This document shows positions 47,025 through 59,137 of a stretch of DNA of 64,000 nucleotides, piece by piece. The notes under the pieces are model-generated. The model saw nothing but the letters and a program-made list of their open reading frames with translations, did no database searches and was not told where the DNA came from. Positions within the stretch are counted from its first letter, which is position 1. The number at the start of each line of letters is the position of its first letter. The position numbers and the translations under genes were made by a program. The DNA lies in contig OY294047.1 in assembly GCA_958510825.1 (NCBI GenBank), forward strand, positions 49,769,365 through 49,833,364. Reading direction: 5' to 3'. This stretch comes from Brachypterus glaber. Lineage: Eukaryota; Arthropoda; Insecta; Coleoptera; Kateretidae.

Positions 47025-47398
47025 TCAAATCAAATGCTCTTCTACAGAAATTTTGCAGAAAGTCCAAACGTCACTGTAAATTTCAACTAAATAATAATTT
47101 AAATAAGTGTCTAGTTGTTATTTTCTATTATTAGTCTCGGTACGAACCATATAATATATAAAAAAATATTATTTCTTATTGTTTTTCCTAGAAATAAACA
47201 ATAAAGTTAGGTTATTTTATTCGCAAACCACAGCTTACAGACAAAGCGATAGTTTCGCCATCTATGAGGTATAATCAAAAGCCCAAAAACAGGTTAGATA
47301 TGAATTCATATCTAACCAAGGTTAAAGAAAAGCTTTTTTAACCTAGGTTTATAATGCATATAAAGAACGTTTTTTCTGTATGCTTGTCAATAAAATAT
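47025..47398 (-). repeat. Dispersed repeat, partner of 2878-3262
   Basis: Reverse-orientation copy of the 2878 repeat, with the same block order and several indels. It lies directly beside the palindromic MITE at 46664. Confidence 0.65.
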
Positions 47399-47729
47399 TT
47401 CACTGGATTACTCTAATAGTTTTATAGATGAGGTAAAGCAAGAACCTCGGCTTTGCACGTAGAGTACAAGTAAAATACTTGAATTAATAGCGTTTTACCG
47501 ATCTGTAATAATGCCATTATATTGATAAAAGAAATTTCATTGACTAGGTGTTGCGATCAAGGTTTTTAACTGTATGTGGGTGTTAAAACTTATATTAATT
47601 TTTAATTAAGAAAACATCATAATATATTTTCACCAAATTAATTTTGCATTATTTATGACTTATAAAAAATAAATAAATTTTTATATTTCTGTATAATTAT
47701 TTGTTATAAGGTTGTATCTAATAAACACA

Positions 47730-48175
47730 CTGGGTGTCCAACAATTTTTTATTCAGCCTATATCTCGAGATCCATTGTTAAAAAAGATAAAAATAAAAAA
47801 AACTCTTGAATGGGACCAAAACAACTTTTAATAACCATACTTCTTATGACTCACGCCCATAGGATCAACACTAACTTTGTTTTTATTTTTTTTACAATTA
47901 TTTCCCTTTAAAAAAAAAATATTTGTTTGTCATCATTTTCCTTTTTTTCTTTATAAAAAAAGAACAATGAATACACAAAAAATACAGGAGTGTCACTGGA
48001 AAGGGGGTGGCTCTAAGTGGGTACGTTGTAGGCTTTGATAACTTCTAGATAGATTCTATAATAATTAAAAGTCATTTTGTTTTTAACTAAGACTCTTTTT
48101 TGATAACATTTTAATCTTTTTAATAATAGAGATTTGGATGTGTAAAATATTGTAGGACTACCTGTATATTTTGTT
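47730..48175. mobile_element. Possible element with GTGTCCAACAAT-type ends
   Basis: CACTGGGTGTCCAACAATTT at the left resembles the reversed right end ATACAGGTAGTCCTACAATA. Similarity is short, so the call is tentative. No ORF is present. Confidence 0.35.
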
Positions 48176-48447
48176 TAAATTATATCGTTAATAAATTTAA
48201 ATGTCCATAATAAACTTTTAGAAAATTTGATTTAATTAATTACAGTTAATTATTAGTTTATAAGTAGTATAAGAGTATTATTTAAAAATTGTCAAAAAGA
48301 AACTGTTTTGTCTAAGAGAACTTGTTTCCTTCTTTTTCATTAGTTTTTTTGTCTCTTTTATTTTTTAAGAAACAAAAATAAGTTCGATTCCATTTTCATT
48401 GTAATAGTAACAACAACAAAATTTTAATGTACAGGGTGATGCACCTC

Positions 48448-48860
48448 CAGGCCCGTAACTGAAAAAAAAAAAAACAGGGGGTGCTGATCATCCCCTGACA
48501 GAAATTTTTTATAATATTTTCAGTGGTGCTCCGAAGCATTTTTTTGGGGGGGGGGGGGAGCAGACCAAATGTTTTCCAAATAAAAATTTAAAAATTGAGA
48601 AGTTTCCCAAATCAAAAAAAAAACATCTTTACTCCTGACCCTGAAACTCAAAAAAAGCTTTACTACCCCCGACCGTAAACTTTTAATGATTTAAAAAAAA
48701 GGTGCTCACCTCTGAAAAATTCCCAACCCAACCCACTCAATTTTACCAACTGGACTTGAGCACCCTCTGTGGGGGTGCTTAGAGCTTATTTTGCCTGGGG
48801 GTGCTCAAAACATGCCGGGGGGTGAGGAGCACCCCCTAACACCCCCCAGTTACGGGCCTG
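48448..48860. mobile_element. hAT-like MITE, GC-rich
   Basis: Perfect 14-bp ends CAGGCCCGTAACTG and its complement are flanked by TGCACCTC and TGCACATT (6 of 8 match), consistent with a hAT insertion. Inside, GGGGTGCT/AGCACCCC motifs recur in both orientations, with a run of about 14 G at 48547. Confidence 0.75.
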
Positions 48861-49869
48861 TGCACATTTCACTACACAAGTCAATGGCTAAAACAATTTA
48901 ATTTTTTTTTTTACTTGTATCTCCTTTTCTGTTTTTAAAACGGTGTTAATAATATTCTCCATCTTATTTTCAAGATTTTTTTCCAGAAGACTTAATTTTA
49001 TTAGTTTATTTTTAAATTATTTATTTATTAAAATTTATTAATTGGTTAAAAACTGTAATTTTCTTTTCGAAATTTTATTATTACTTTTTAGTAACTTAAA
49101 AGTTATTAGCTCTTGAGTTACAGGTTTTTCGCTCCACCCTATATTAACGTTTCCATATTTCGAAAAGTATTTAAATCACTGTGTGCAATTAATTATTTTT
49201 TAAAAAGTAATAAATATATCATTAATAAAATGTCACTCCTTAATAGTTAATAATTTTAACACATATATATTTTTTAAATATCAATAATAATTGCAGAAAA
49301 AGCCAAGGATAATAATAATCAGGAACCAATAATTCTAACAACTATAAATAAACAGTATATTATGGTTATTAACTATTAGATTTTATGTTTACACACCTTT
49401 TTTTTCTTTAATTAAAATAAATTTTATATGTCCAGCCAGCATCTGCCACTGCATTAACCGACATTAATTTACTTTTTTCTATTTTGCGTCTCTTATAAGC
49501 TCATAATTACACGCATTTTGCGTGTTCTTATAGGCCCATAAGAGGTCTCTACTTTTTTTTCGGTTGGGTTGGCAACATACAAAAGCCTATCTCTTAACTT
49601 TTTGCTTGCAAATGTCAATGTCGATTTAAAGTTAATTTTTTTTACAAAATTTTGTGTTTGGGTTATTTTTTACCGTGTTAAAATTGTGGACTGGTTAATT
49701 GCAGTGAAAAAAGAAGAGATGACTGTAAAATATATCAAAATATCATTTTTTCTTAGAATTTTAAACATAGTGTAAATTCTAATGCCAACCCAAAACAAAA
49801 ATCCCTAAATCAGTCATCAATTTAAATGTAAGTTTTTTAAATTTTAGAGCAAAATAGAAAAAATTGTAT

Positions 49870-49965
49870 AAAGCACTCGTTTCATAACACGTTTTTAGAG
49901 CACTAGTACTTTTTTTCTAAACTTGTACTCGTGCGCTAAAAACGTATGTTATGAAACTAGTACTT
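49870..49965. repeat. Foldback beside the cuticle gene 3' end
   Basis: Arms of about 38 bp (AAGCACTCGTTTCATAACAC and on to GAGCACTAGTAC) pair with the right half with several mismatches around a T-rich loop. Confidence 0.65.
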
Positions 49966-50084
49966 TAATATACTATAAATTAATACAATTATCTCAGAAC
50001 CATAGTTCTATTATAATAGTCAAATAAAGAGATCGTATAAATACTATTAAAGGAAAAATATGCAATAATTTTGTTTACAGCATG

Positions 50085-50090
50085 TTTATT
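50085..50090 (-). promoter_or_regulatory. Polyadenylation signal of the cuticle gene
   Basis: AATAAA on the minus strand, 51 nt past the stop codon. Confidence 0.55.
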
Positions 50091-50141
50091 TACAGAAAAT
50101 TAATCAATTTTAAGGCTTACATAAAATATAGTATCTTATGT

Positions 50142-53100
50142 TTACCAGGAGTGAGCATAACCAGGTGCACTAGCATAACTATAAGCACCCACTGGACCAG
50201 CAGCGTAAGTGTGAGCAAGAGCTGGGGAGGCATATTGAACTGTGTATTGAGCTGGGGCTACAGCTACAGTTTTGGTGGAGTAGGCAGATAAAACCGGGGT
50301 GGCTACAGCATGAAGTGGAGTAGCAATAGCACGAGCTTCTACTACTGGAGCAGCTACAACTGGAGCAACAGCATGAGCTAGGGGTTCTTTAGAAACCACT
50401 GCGTTAAATCCATTTACAGCATCCGCTGCATAGTTTACGGTACGTTTTGTTCCATCGGAATCAATCAGAGAGTAACTTCCTTGGACAGAGTCTCCACGAC
50501 GAGACTCGTGAGCGGATTTGTGGTCTCCGGTGAGGGGGTCAGAAACGCCGTATCCATAATCATAGGCAGCTGGAGCTTCAGCTACTATTGTTTTAGTGAC
50601 TATTGGATCAGCTGCGTAGGCGATGGGAGCAGCATGGGTGTAGGCTGATACTACTGGAGCTACTACACCGTGGGAGGTGTAAGTGGATACTCCTGGAGCA
50701 ATAAATCCAGCACGAGCTACAGCTACGAACGTGGCGAAAGCGACAAACTAAAAAAAATCGTTAATAAATAATGATAAACAGAATGCTTCATTTATCATGG
50801 CAATCCTTAATATTTAAATAACTGGTAAATATATCAAAAAAGTTAGTAAAGCCTAATGGAAGCACAAAATGGTGTACATTTTTTTTAGGGAGCACAATGG
50901 AGGAATAAAGGAGGTCTTGTAGTATAATATTGTAAAGCTCGTAAAATTTTCAATTTTTTATTATTTTTATTTTTTTATTTGAGGGGGTCAAAAAGTGTTG
51001 AAAATGGGAAATTTTGTTTATTTTTTTTTTAATAAATAATTTTTGTTTGATGAATAATTTATTGATTCAAAACGTAAATTATACTTTTAAACTAATTTTA
51101 AATGATATAAACAAAAAATTCAAATAAAAATCTAACACAATAGTTTTTTAACAAAAAAATTAAAAATTTAACACCTTCAATTTAGTTTTTTTTTTTAATT
51201 ACAAATTATTTGGCCAAAAAGAAAACCTAATAAGCTTGTCATTAAAAAGATGTCCCGCCTTACGCCCTGCCTCCCTAAAGATATCAAATATAAAGTGGAG
51301 TGGGGTAAGTGTAATATCGGGATAAGTGTAACCACCGTAATTTTTTTCTTGTTCAATAAAAAATGTGTTTTTAGCAATATTACAGTATATTTAAGGTTTT
51401 CCATACTAATTAATGTTTTTTTAGGAGGTATAAGCAGAAATAAATAACTTTTCTTCTTGCATACGTTTTAACTAAAATATCAAGTGAGGCCTTTACTTTT
51501 ATTGATTTTTTATAAGCGTTATTGTAAGGGTTTATTTAAAATATTTTGTAACATAGTTTTTGACCAGAATTCCATATTTTAAATCAAAAATTGTCCAAGA
51601 CCAAGCCTTAAAATTTGAAATTACTGCTTACGCTTGCCCCTCCTAAATTCATAGAAGGGGCAAGTGTAACTGGTGGTCCTGGAGTAGTGTAACTGCGTTT
51701 TTAAATAACTTGAGTAAAGGTTTTTTATAGGATTTTTAGTTTAGTTTAGTTTAGTGTAGGTTTTCTATAGGTTTTCTTTTGTTTCAGATTTTAAATTGAA
51801 GTGAAATGGTATTATCTACAATAGAGTTTAAATCTGTTTTGCTATGAGAGATAAAAATATGATTTTTTTATGAAAGCTAAATTCTTGGACTGTTACACTT
51901 GCCTTCGTAACATACACCAAGTTTTTATATGTCCGAGGCCAGCCGTGGTTACATTTGCCCCAAACGGCGGGGAAAGTGTAACCACACGACGTGGTATAAA
52001 ATTACTCAAAAACTTGTCACTACTGTTTTTCTAAACCCCCAGGTTACCTAAAAAAAATTAAAAAAAATAAGTACTGCCCTGCTAATCACGACTAATTTTT
52101 AAAAACGAACTAAGCATTTATGCCGTTACACTTACCCTACTCCACCTTACACCATTTTCTGCTCAAATTAAGCTCTTATAACACCGGCACACAAAAAAAA
52201 AAAATTGTCTGTACACCGGGCGCCACCTATCTACGGGCATGTTTTTCGACCCGCTGAATACGAATTTCAAGTCAGTTTAGGCCGTCCAGCTTTCAATTTC
52301 GAGTAAAAAATTTTTTTTCTTGCCAAAACATCGAATTTTCGCTATTTTTTGGGTTTTTTTGCAATTTACTCGAAATTGAAGGCTGGACGGCCTAAACTGA
52401 CTTGAAATTCGTATTCAGCGGGTCGAAAAACATGCCCGTAGATAGGTGGCGCCCGGTGTACAGACAATTATTTTTTTTGTGTGCCGGTGTAATTAGTGTT
52501 TAAAATTTTTCGGTTGTTATGATAAATGGACTACCCTGTACACAACTAAATAAAACAACAATTACTCAAGATCTTGATTTCTTAACCCTTTGTTGCCTGA
52601 CTAATCAAAAATACGATTACATCACAATTTTTTTTGCTCCAAGTGAATTTGCATACATTAATTTTTTGAGATTTTTTTGGAAAAGCTTTCCAAAAAATTT
52701 TGAGGAGTACGTTGAAGAAAGTAGGCAAATTAAAGCAGTCGGTCCATCCCCTTAGAAAAAAACAAGTATTTTTGTAGGTTTATGAACGTCCCACAGGTGA
52801 ATACCAATGCCTTACTTGCCAAAAACTTCACATAAGTATATAAAAAAAAATATATATCAAAAAAAATCAAACCAATTCACTATAAAAACGCCAACTATCA
52901 CTGCACGACTATAAAAATCATGATATTGTGTTGTATAGTGTTGCCCTTTTGCTGTGAATAGGTTATATCAACTACTCAAAGAGGACTTGAGAGTACCGGT
53001 CTGCTATAAGAAGCTTTCAAGGTAATAGGGAATTTATATGATTTAACAAAAAACCGGTACTTCAGAGTACCGTCTCTCAACAAAGGGTTAAACTTTTAAC

Positions 53101-53196
53101 GCATTGTATATTTTACTGCAATAAACTATTGTATCAATTTTAATTAGGCAATTACTACAAATATATAATTAAACTTTAACTTACTTTGAATGCCAT
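50142..53196 (-). CDS. RR-2 cuticular protein (chitin_bind_4), two exons
   Basis: Exon 1 codes only MAFK (53196-53185), with donor GTAAGTT; exon 2 (50747-50142) follows a T-rich TTTTTTTTAG acceptor and codes 201 residues to a TAA, 205 aa in all. [17 protein letters not shown] is a signal peptide; splitting it after four codons is the standard layout of insect CPR genes. Residues about 65-125 are the RR-2 consensus: [39 protein letters not shown], then [18 protein letters not shown]. This domain binds chitin in hard cuticle. The flanks are Ala/Val/Pro/Tyr-rich with AAP-type repeats ([11 protein letters not shown]), as in this family. The exon is distinctly GC-richer than its surroundings. The 2.44-kb intron is unusually large for this class because of transposon insertions. 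Confidence 0.95.
51295..52145. mobile_element. Element with GTGGAGTGGGGTAAGTGTAA ends, in the cuticle intron
   Basis: The left end GTGGAGTGGGGTAAGTGTAA and reversed right end GTGGAGTAGGGTAAGTGTAA differ at one base. The interior repeats AAGTGTAAC with short variants at several places (near 51326, 51660, 51970). Short ORFs are chance. Confidence 0.7.
52182..52489. mobile_element. Nearly perfect PIF-like palindrome, in the cuticle intron
   Basis: CACCGGCACACAAAAAAAA and its complement end an element whose arms of about 130 bp match almost base for base (CCGGGCGCCACCTATCTACG, CGACCCGCTGAATACGAATT, GGCCGTCCAGC). TAA flanks both ends (52179-52181 and 52490-52492). Such low arm divergence points to recent insertion. 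Confidence 0.85.
52586..53087. mobile_element. piggyBac-like MITE, in the cuticle intron
   Basis: CCCTTTGTTG and CAACAAAGGG ends between TTAA duplications (52582-52585 and 53088-53091). About 80% alike, in opposite orientation, to the copy at 15686, including the GGTACTTCAGAGTACCG subterminal palindrome. Confidence 0.85.
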
Positions 53197-53219
53197 TGTA
53201 ATGTTTCTGAGATTCTAGA

Positions 53220-53256
53220 AGGAATACTTTTGGAACAATCATCCCCAACTTAAATA
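53220..53256 (-). promoter_or_regulatory. Candidate TATA box of the cuticle gene
   Basis: Minus-strand TATTTAAG (53256-53249) lies about 55 nt upstream of the ATG, so transcription would start near 53225 with a leader of about 30 nt, typical of cuticle protein genes. Confidence 0.5.
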
Positions 53257-53507
53257 CAAAAATTGCAAGGCCAAATTTTTGATAATATTTCGAGTATGTA
53301 CCACGCCTTTTATTTTTTCATAATTTGTAAAATTTGATCTTTGTTTTAATTAAAAAAATGTGAAATTAAATCAAGGTTTTGCTTTTTAATCAGGAAATGT
53401 ATTAAATGTTTTACTTTACATGCTTCATTTAAACAAAGAAATTAGTTGTCTCAAATAAGCAAGAATACTTTTTCATAAAAAAATAAAAATTAATTACTGT
53501 AAACATA

Positions 53508-54484
53508 TCGTCGTGTTACCTTAACTACCTCGTATCTCCAAATTCACAGGTTTTTAGGGGACACAAAAAACCGGTTAACTTTAAAATTCTTATTTTTTTT
53601 TATTGTAATATAGACAAATATAAGTGTAGTTATTTCTTGTGGGCCCTTCAAGCATAAAAGATTGCAAAATTATTAGTTATTTGAGTCAAAAATTAGAATT
53701 ATGGAGATACGAGTTAGTTACAGTAACTATTATTTCCAAGTCGTAACCCTGTACTGGAGATACGAGGTTGCTCAATTAAAAACTGTGAAATATTTAAGGC
53801 ATGTAATTTTTAAATATTTACAATATTTTAGTAAAAAATAGTATATTGGGGGTTTTCAGTTTGCTTTAACTGAATCTGATGATAATTTTTTTCTAACTTC
53901 TTCCGTGGGAGTGATTATTTTAAAATGTTTACAATATTTTTGTAAAAGTTGGTATATAGGGTTTTTTGAGGTAGCTAAAACTAAAAAGTCCAAACTAAAT
54001 ATTTAAAAAAAAGTACACCCCATAAGCCGGGGGTAGATTAACGTTTTTTTTATTAAATTTAGCTTAAGCGACCTTAGAAGCCCCTAGATATAAATTTTAT
54101 AAACATTTTAAGAAAAAAAAACGATAAAAGGGATATTTTTCACCACTGGGGTGAGAGCTAGGGTGGTAGGTCTTTTTTTACTTCACCAATATATTTTCCG
54201 CATCCAAATACATAAGTATGCAAAGTTTATCTTCTTAGATATTTTCACCTGCGGGAAATTTTTTATTTGCTAGGCCTAATATTGGAGATACGAGGTAGTT
54301 ACAGTTATTTATTTTAAGTAGTAAAGGAGAGACGAGGTAATTAGTTCCACATACCTTATAAACCAATTGGAATTTTAAATTAGGACTTTGTTTAGGTCAT
54401 TACTAATCATGTACAGAATTGATTAGTGCAAAAAACCGAAAATCGAATTTTTGGAGATACGAGGTAGTTAAGGTAACACGACGA
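53508..54484. mobile_element. TA-flanked element with perfect 35-bp ends
   Basis: TCGTCGTGTTACCTTAACTA then CCTCGTATCTCCAAA appears at one end and as its exact complement at the other, between TA dinucleotides. The end-proximal word GGAGATACGAGGTAGTTA recurs inside at about 53703, 53756, 54292 and 54326 in one orientation. The core (53840-54060) contains two of the TATATTGGGGGTTTT modules also present at 171 and 16560. Confidence 0.8.
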
Positions 54485-55514
54485 TATCTAATAATTTTTA
54501 TGATTTTATGTTTATGGATATCTCTGTGAATATTTTTTTACATTTTGAGGGGTAATGGAAAAAATATAATAATTTTTGTTGTGTATTTTTTTTTACCTTA
54601 AAAGTTGTTTTTAATTTTTTCTTCTGTTGTGAAAAATAAACAAGTTATGTACAGAAATAATTTTTTACATTTTGGGTTACAGGGTGGGGTCATGAAAAAA
54701 AAACTATAAATTAATTTCGTGTAATTTTTATTTCTCTTTTAGGTGGTTTTTAATTTTTTTTTGTATTGTGAATAATAAAAAATTTACTGCCAAAACAAAA
54801 AATTTGGTCCAAATTTGATTTTTTCTAAAATATTTTTGTCGATCGAATTATTCTTTCGACTTATCGACGATAACTTATCGACTGGGCAAAAAAACGTGAC
54901 CTACGGACAGGCAAAATGTTGGTTAGAATTTTTTTTTTATTTTGGACAAAAAAGTTATTTTTTTGGGGCCTGAAGTCAACGTATAATATGCCTTACATCA
55001 GAGAAGTATAATAAATAAATATTCAAGTATTCCCAATTAAGCTAGAGATAATTAATTTTTGTATTTAAAAAAAATATTATAGTTTAAACACACTTTCCAT
55101 GACCTTTAGGTCACTTAGAAGTCAATCCAAATTATTGCATTAAAAAATTAAAAGCAGTTCAATAAAAGCTACCAGTTTTTATTTTAATATAATTAACTTT
55201 GTTTTAAAATCTTGTTTTTTTCTAATTAATTTAATAGAAATCTACATAAACATAAACTTAATAATCAATTCGTGATTTTATATAATATATAAATACTATA
55301 AAACCTATTTTACGTTATATTTCTTATTCCATAGAATAATGTATGTAACATACAGTATGTTTAAAATATCTTTGCATTTAAATAATAAGTCGTTTTTAAA
55401 ACAGAGTGACTAAAAAAAACAAAAAAAATAACAGGAATCTATAGCAAGCTGCCAACTAAATAACTGTGTATTGATAAGAGGGCATCACACTCCCAAATAA
55501 CACCGATGATCTAA
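54485..55514. other. AT-rich spacer
   Basis: No gene or bounded repeat is seen. TTTTTTACATTTTG-type lines at about 54535 and 54665 repeat twice. Confidence 0.4.
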
Positions 55515-56205
55515 GAATAGTAATAGTAGTAATAGTAATAGTAATTTATTAACCAATTTTTTATACACAAGGTACATCTTGGTATGTCAAAATTCATATT
55601 CATATGCAACATATCCTTATAATTTTTGTATATATTTTTTGCCAGGTAGGAATTGTTGAGATATTGTAGATTTTAATAAATGAGTCTTTTTTGTAATTCC
55701 TAATGTGTATATTTTATAAGTGTATATAATTAAGCCCTAATGTCTTTAATAGTCAGGCAATTTTTAGTCTCCTTTGAAATAAGTTTTTCGTTTTTCGTGG
55801 ATAATAATTTTCCCCCCACCTTTTAGTTTAACTTTAAATTCCGCGCACTTTTTAAATTTAATTGTCATTTAGTTAACCTCTACGCCATATATCTAATATT
55901 GTGTCTTTAATCTTTAATTTAATAGATGTAGAAAACCTTTCTTTCAAACAAAAATAATGTTAAAATCTATGTCCGGAACGACAAATCTTGCTGATTAAAT
56001 GTGTTTTTATATATTTTTCTAGGTATGTAAAAGTTTTTTAATTTGCAGGTTATGTCTTTTTCATGTTTTTATATAATATACTGACTGTAATTATTGTTCT
56101 AGCTTGAAAATGGGAATTATGTTCTCGAAACTTAAGTAGCACTTATAAAATATACACATTAGGAATTACAAAAAAGACTCATTTATTAAAATCTACAATA
56201 CCTTA
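55515..56205. repeat. LINE-like tail plus inverted repeat
   Basis: On the minus strand GGTTAATAAATTACTATTAC looks like a LINE 3' end with a TAATAG-type tail at 55515-55550. A 60-bp segment at 55660-55720 (AAATGAGTCTTTTTTGTAAT) recurs as its complement at 56140-56205, so two oppositely oriented fragments of the same element may flank a 410-bp spacer. Confidence 0.45.
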
Positions 56206-58307
56206 TAATTTTCTCATATCATTCTTCTAATGCATATTCTAAAAAATATCTGTTAATAATGTTCTTAAAAATTATGCTATGCATATTTTAAGAATGTTCT
56301 AATGGTTTTATTTAAATTTGTCGCTGTTCTGCAATACATTTTTGACATGTTGGAGTTGTAATTCTACAGTAGCCGATAAAAAATTATACATTTAATTGTT
56401 TTTGGTAATTCCAATCGTGTATTATTTGATTATAATTATAGACCTAAGTCTAGTGATTGGTGTAAGCTATGTAAGATTGTATAGTAAGCATAGAAAGGCA
56501 TGTACCTGTATACAAACAAATTAATGCACGAAAATGTTAATATTCCTAAATTTTAAATGTTTTCTATAATTATATAATAGTTTAAGACATTGTTTTGTAC
56601 TACACAGTGTCATTATTACACATGTCACTATTCTGTTTATTGAATACTTTAGATTTGACACATCATAAATTAGGTTAGATACTTTTGCAAGTTATAAGAA
56701 GATGCTGGGCATATTCTGCAAGATTTTTTTAGAATGATCATAGAGCTTTCGTATAATTAAAACGGTATCCATTGAATGTCTTAAAACCTTCTAAGAACGT
56801 TCTACGTAAAACATCGCATATTCTTAGAATCATACAACATTCCCAATATTTATTTTAAGAATATTCTTAGAACTGTTTTGTGCTATGCGGGTTTAAAGTG
56901 CGAGAAGCCGTTTGAAATTATATTCCACGTACATTTTGCCATGGGCTCTAGAAAAATAACATAGTTGTTTTTTTTATTTATACTATATCTTTTGCTGTTT
57001 TCCGAAATAAATGGTTCTTTCTGGACCACTGTTTTATGTGTTGGAGGTGTTTTTACTGTTCTATTTCATAACCTATATATTTAAAGAAAATTCTGGATGT
57101 TTCAAATTTTATTCCTTATTGATCGGATCAATATTCTGGTCACTTTAATACTTCTTTAATAAATTTAACCACTCAAAGTCCACAGTGAATGATGAAAGAA
57201 GACTTGACTTCCTAACGATCTCAACAAACTAAAGGTAAGTTCACGAGAAAAGGACCCTAGTCAGCCACAGTGTGACTGATTGCAATACCGAAACTGGTAT
57301 TACCGTAATACCGGTATTTTGGTTAAAAATATACCGTATTACCGATATGGCACACAATATCCCCCGGATATCCTCTCAATGTCCTATTAATGTCGCATTT
57401 CCCGGGACATTAGGCGTATATCCCAAGTATATCCCAAAAGGTATGTTCTGAGGATATACTGCACTAAGGTGCAGCTTGACAACATTGGAAAAAAGCTCCT
57501 TTTTTTAAATTGGACTGTTCTATTTGTCAGTGTAAGTACTTGGTGTAGAATTTTCTGGCAAGGCATCAAACATTTTTGTTTCAAAATGGGACCTTTTTTA
57601 TTGGACCCCACACTAATAGATAATTTAATTTAACATTTTCTCATTAGGAAAATATTCATTCTATCAAATTAAATTGACTTATATTGAGTTATATTATAGA
57701 ATAAGTTTTGATTTGGAAACTTAAAACTGTTAAAAATTACTTATAAACTAAAACTTTTTTCTTCTCAATTTTTTAAAAATATGTTTGTAGGTCGAAGAAA
57801 CTATTTTTTTTTATTTCACTAATGAATTATTATGATAGGGAGACCCGTAAATTGTGTCACTTAGTATGGCCTTTTTTATTTGTAATTTATTTGAAATCGT
57901 TTGATACCTTTACTTGCCACCAAGCGAATTAAATTTTCACAAATGGGCCCAAAATAGGTTTAAGGGGCCGTGTAGAAATTACATGAGGATTTTTGACCGC
58001 CGCCTTATTTAAGATTTTATATCATATGGTCCATATTTTTTTTTATTCATTCTATTTTCACACGTTTCGGATGTTTATATTTTATTTAAACTACCAGTTT
58101 CAAAAATATTGACCGTTATCATCAGGAGTTTAACTGAAACTCAAAAAATCTATAGTTTTTTAATGTGAATTCGGTAAAATAGTTCTGTATTAAATTTTAA
58201 AACAAATTTTGAGTCACCAACATTTCGGCTTTTTTATTTATACCAAGAACGTGCGTTTTTTGGAAGTAGGGTTTTTGGCATCTCGACCTGGTATTATTGA
58301 AGTAGAT
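56206..58307. other. Gene-free stretch
   Basis: No host gene is seen. Between 56220 and 56890 words such as ATTCTTAGAA and TTCTTAAAA recur in both orientations, and 57285-57345 has clustered ACCGGTAT/ATACCGTA words; neither shows element boundaries. Confidence 0.4.
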
Positions 58308-58344
58308 ATTTATTATTCCATCAATCTATTTTCTGATCATCGTA

Positions 58345-58409
58345 CAGAGTGATTGGTAGAATGACAGTTTCGGGCTGCTGACCCTCTTCAGTACCAAGAG
58401 TCAACTCTG
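58345..58409 (-). ncRNA. Type I hammerhead ribozyme, copy 1
   Basis: Minus-strand order: CAGAGT, internal loop, TTGGTA (stem I, 5' side), core CTGAAGA, stem II GGGTCAGCAGCCC, core GAAA, CTGTCAT in place of stem III, then TC and cleavage, TACCAA and ACTCTG (stem I, 3' side). Both stem I helices pair fully (6 + 6 bp) and both conserved core strands are intact. Stem II is reduced to three GC pairs plus a wobble. Stem III cannot pair (C opposite U), so cleavage is expected to be weak or absent. Predicted cut: between 58359 and 58358. Confidence 0.72.
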
Positions 58410-58783
58410 CACGCTGATTAAGAAAACGTTTTTAGACTTTATTCGCAAAAGGAATATAGTCATTATATTGATATAGACTTGTGCGCCATCTATTGCTAGA
58501 TGTAGATCTACTCATACTTCTCCTGGTCTAGAGACTTTGAATGGTAGCAAGTTGAAGACTTGTGCGTCTCAAGCACATATGATTAGTAAAGACTAAAATT
58601 TTTTATTTTAAACAAAATTATAAAAATATTAATTTATTATTTCATCAGTCTATTGTCTCAAGTACATAGTACCACTAACGTGTGGTTAGACGTAGAATTA
58701 GTAAGGACTAAATTTTTTATTTTTAAACAAAATTATAAAAATATTAATTTAATATTTCATCAGTTTATTTTCTAATAATCTTA

Positions 58784-58850
58784 CAGAGTGATATTGGTAG
58801 AGTGACAGTTTCGGGCTGCTAGCCCTCTTCAGTATCAAGAGTCAACTCTG
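58784..58850 (-). ncRNA. Type I hammerhead ribozyme, copy 2
   Basis: Same layout as copy 1. Core CTGAAGA and GAAA are intact, and stem II has five pairs (GGGCT, loop AGC, AGCCC), the best of the three. Inner stem I has one A-C mismatch (TTGATA with TACCAA); the outer CAGAGT/ACTCTG helix is perfect. The stem III segment CTGTCAC cannot pair. Predicted cut: between 58800 and 58799. Confidence 0.72.
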
Positions 58851-59137
58851 CAAGCTGATTAAGAAAACATTTTTAGACTTTATTCCTAAAAGGAATATAG
58901 TCATTAGATCGATGTAGACTTATTCGCCATCTATTGCTATATGTAGACATCCACTCATACCTCTCCTAGTCTGGAGACTTTGAATGGTAGCAAGTTAAAG
59001 ACTTGTGTGTCTCAAGCACATAGTACCACTAACGTGTGGTAAGACGTAGGATTAGTAAGGACTACAATTTTTAATTTTAAACAAAATATAAAAAATATTA
59101 ATTTATTATTTCATGAATCTATTTTCTAATCATCGTA

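Noticed and set aside
49566..49795. Element with GGGTTGGCA ends
   Set aside because: Only about 9 bp of terminal complementarity and no flanking duplication.
50082..50291. Plus-strand ORF over cuticle exon 2
   Set aside because: Antisense shadow of the RR-2 protein coding sequence.
58097..58143. Second hammerhead-like motif (CTGATGA ... GAAAC, minus strand) just before the array
   Set aside because: TTAAACT and AGTTTAA can pair, but the register leaves no UH cleavage dinucleotide next to stem I and the segment between the core strands does not form stem II.
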